The notes beneath the pieces were generated by a model. It saw nothing but the letters and a program-made list of their open reading frames with translations. It was not told the origin of the DNA and made no database searches. Source: Rhizaria sp. SCN 62-66 (taxonomy: Eukaryota; Rhizaria, unplaced). From it: a DNA stretch of 37,594 nucleotides. The stretch spans positions 1-37,594 of the forward strand of contig MEDY01000305.1 in the NCBI GenBank assembly GCA_001724265.1. The letters run 5' to 3'. Below, in pieces: positions 37,590 through 37,594 of the stretch (its first letter is position 1; each line of letters begins with the position of its first letter). The position numbers were made by a program, and so were the translations under genes.

Positions 37590-37594
37590 GCGGC

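Overview
This window is nuclear DNA of a eukaryote, most likely a unicellular protist. I cannot place the lineage from sequence alone. Seven coding-sequence introns of 130-285 nt can be read with both splice sites. Coding DNA is GC-rich with mostly C/G in third positions, and spacers are AT-rich. The products are typical eukaryotic ones: ribosomal proteins, an exocyst subunit, an ER membrane complex subunit, an H/ACA snoRNP protein and a mitochondrial complex I assembly factor. Most proteins carry long Ala-rich, acidic or Gly-rich insertions, so many are much longer than their family norm. No tRNA, rRNA, snRNA, CRISPR array or intact transposon was recognised.

Layout, left half: a RACK1 N-terminus runs off the left edge (minus), divergent from RPL3 (plus). 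RPL3 converges on a three-exon phosphatidylinositol synthase (minus). Next comes a three-exon NDUFAF1/CIA30-like gene (minus) whose CIA30 domain is split by a long insertion. It is divergent from an intronless PHD-finger protein (plus). After a 1.1-kb spacer there is a small unrecognised ORF (minus), divergent from a two-exon EXO84 exocyst gene (plus).

Layout, right half: a 1.95-kb AT-rich spacer with simple repeats is followed by six genes, all on the minus strand. They are two tandem paralogous fucosyltransferase-like type II membrane proteins, NHP2, EMC3, a membrane-anchored TULIP/BPI-like protein and a 1265-residue protein of unknown function at the right edge.

The neighbours do not form an operon or pathway. 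RACK1/RPL3/NHP2 serve ribosome biology. PI synthase, EMC3, EXO84 and the two glycosyltransferase-like proteins act in the endomembrane system. NDUFAF1 is mitochondrial and the PHD protein nuclear. The observations most worth following are the uniform GTAC 5' splice sites, the glycosyltransferase paralogue that lost the H-x-R-G-x-D-K motif, the split CIA30 domain, the His-rich tail on PI synthase, the NPF/GFGK motif arrays in EXO84 and the TULIP-like protein.
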